Shown: positions 63,220-64,000 of the stretch, in pieces | Layout of the letters: each line of letters opens with the position of its first letter | Numbering within the stretch: the first letter of the stretch is position 1 | From: CAWCBH01 sp963793785 | GTDB taxonomy: Bacteria > Actinomycetota > Thermoleophilia > Solirubrobacterales > 70-9 | Length of the DNA: 64,000 nt | Direction of reading: 5' to 3' | Assembly (NCBI GenBank): GCA_963793785.1 | Contig: CAWCBH010000003.1 | Location: 558,001-622,000, forward strand | Position numbers and translations under genes: made by a program | The notes under the pieces: generated by a model | What the model saw: only the letters and a program-made list of their open reading frames with translations | What the model was told of the DNA's origin: nothing | The model's database searches: none

Positions 63220-63537
63220 ATGGCAGACAGCGAAACCGCGGTTGTCGGCGAGGACGAGGTCCTCGAGGCGCTGGAAGAGGTCATCGACCCCGAGCTGGGG
63301 CTGGACTTCGTTTCCCTCGGGTTGGTCTACGACGTCGACATCGAGGGCCCCGAGGTCTACGTGACCTTCACGCTGACCACGCCGGCCTGCCCGATCGGGC
63401 CCCAGGTCTCCGAGCAGATGAAGGAGTTCGTCGGCGACCTCGAGGGCGTGCAGGCGGTGCACCCGAAGATGATCTTCGACCCGCCCTGGTCCCCGGAGAT
63501 GATGTCCGAGGACGCCAAGTTCGCGCTCGGGTTCTAG
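63220..63537 (+). CDS. MIP18-family metal-sulphur cluster assembly factor
   Basis: A 105-residue DUF59 protein: EALEEVIDPELGLDFVSLG, LVYDVDIEGPEVYVTFTLT and TTPACPIGPQVSEQMKEF with the conserved Cys used in Fe-S cluster trafficking (SufT/MIP18 type). Not next to suf genes here. ATG at 63220 follows a TACGATTGG region; no ribosome site. Confidence 0.88.
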   Translation: MADSETAVVGEDEVLEALEEVIDPELGLDFVSLGLVYDVDIEGPEVYVTFTLTTPACPIGPQVSEQMKEFVGDLEGVQAVHPKMIFDPPWSPEMMSEDAKFALGF

Positions 63538-63608
63538 CGCCTGATCTCATTCTCCGCCCGTCGACTGGGCGATAGGCTCGCCGGGAACCCACCGAAGGGA
63601 GCCGCACC

Positions 63609-63878
63609 ATGCATGCAGTCATCGTCAGCGTCACGGTCCATGACGGCGAGCAGGCGACGACAAATCTGCGAGATGAGATCGTGCCCCGCGTCAAGCAGGC
63701 ACCTGGTTTCGTGGCCGGCTACTGGGTCAGGATCGAAGCGGGTGACAAGGGCAGGGGGACGATCGTCTTCGAGTCCGAGGATGCCGCTCGCGCGGTGGCG
63801 GAGCAGATCCAGCAGAATCCGAACGAGGCAGTCACGCTCGACAGCGTCGACGTGGGAGAGGTCGTCGAAAGCGCCTGA
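63609..63878 (+). CDS. Small dimeric alpha-beta-barrel monooxygenase-like protein
   Basis: An 89-residue protein with GAAGGGAG before the ATG: MHAVIVSVTVHDGEQATTN, PRVKQAPGFVAGYWVRIEA, GRGTIVFESEDAARAVAEQ. The ferredoxin-like fold with FVAGYW resembles antibiotic-biosynthesis-monooxygenase-type dimers. No catalytic residue evident. A strong hairpin 26 bases after the stop probably terminates it. Confidence 0.75.
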   Translation: MHAVIVSVTVHDGEQATTNLRDEIVPRVKQAPGFVAGYWVRIEAGDKGRGTIVFESEDAARAVAEQIQQNPNEAVTLDSVDVGEVVESA

Positions 63879-63903
63879 CGCCTAGGGTCAGACCGAACGT
63901 CGA

Positions 63904-63942
63904 GTGGCGCTTTCCTCGTCTATACCGCGAGGAAAGCGCCAC
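63904..63942. terminator. 15-bp perfect hairpin after 63878
   Basis: Arms GTGGCGCTTTCCTCG and CGAGGAAAGCGCCAC with a nine-base loop. No T tract follows, but the stem is long and starts 26 bases after the gene end. Confidence 0.6.
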
Positions 63943-64000
63943 ACCGCCGCCCGCAGCCGCGCCTACCTCGACAGCTCGACGTCTGACTCGGCCGCAACCT

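Overview
The window is 64 kb of very GC-rich DNA with dense short-spaced genes, many GTG/TTG starts and many 1-10 nt gene overlaps. The gene set (ECF sigma with zinc anti-sigma, F420-type LLM oxidoreductase, MarP-like protease, RskA-like and HdeD proteins, Tat-exported partner of a GMC oxidoreductase, DUF559 endonuclease-like protein) points to a high-GC actinobacterium. My best guess is class Thermoleophilia (Solirubrobacterales-like); this is inference from gene style, as there is no rRNA in the window.

Layout. 1-9.9 kb: lipoprotein, HdeD membrane protein, a dioxygenase/maleylacetate-reductase-like fusion, PlsC-GpsA lipid genes, two ECF sigma factors each followed by an overlapping membrane protein gene, a rhomboid protease, and a badly broken secreted beta-helix gene with a poly-aspartate tail. 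9.9-16.8 kb: SRPBCC protein, cobalamin-binding protein, pterin dehydratase, secreted protein, Tat gamma-like subunit plus GMC oxidoreductase, and a CNNM/CBS membrane protein. 16.8-28.7 kb: a lipid or steroid beta-oxidation island (3-hydroxyacyl-CoA dehydrogenase, SCP2, thiolase, three acyl-CoA dehydrogenases, LLM oxidoreductase), in which two promoters share a probable TetR-type operator; embedded in it is a four-gene minus-strand operon. 28.7-34 kb: lysine/threonine cluster lysA, hom-thrC (one ORF), two thioredoxin-fold genes, thrB. 34-44.9 kb: cupin, orphan ParA, AbiEi-DUF559 protein, glutamate synthase large subunit, coiled-coil, FHA and small zinc proteins, lipoprotein. 44.9-50.4 kb: penicillin-binding protein divergent from a MarP-like protease, HxlR regulator, gamma-glutamylcyclotransferase, xseAB. 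50.4-57.4 kb: AddA/AddB-type helicase-nuclease. 57.5-64 kb: HAD hydrolase, glycosyltransferase-like protein, FxsA, M14 carboxypeptidase, MIP18-family Fe-S assembly factor and a small monooxygenase-fold protein.

Two themes cut across the window. First, at least nine genes carry frame breaks, and nearly all are repaired by removing a single base, often inside a G/C run; this looks like a sequencing or assembly bias, and it also means the three apparent gene fusions need checking. Second, there are intergenic structured repeats: a ~53-bp double-hairpin element in three copies with compensatory changes, and a remnant copy of the 5' end of the AbiEi-DUF559 gene 13 kb from the intact gene.

No stretch longer than about 300 bases lacks a gene. 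I saw no tRNA, rRNA, CRISPR array, IS element or prophage.
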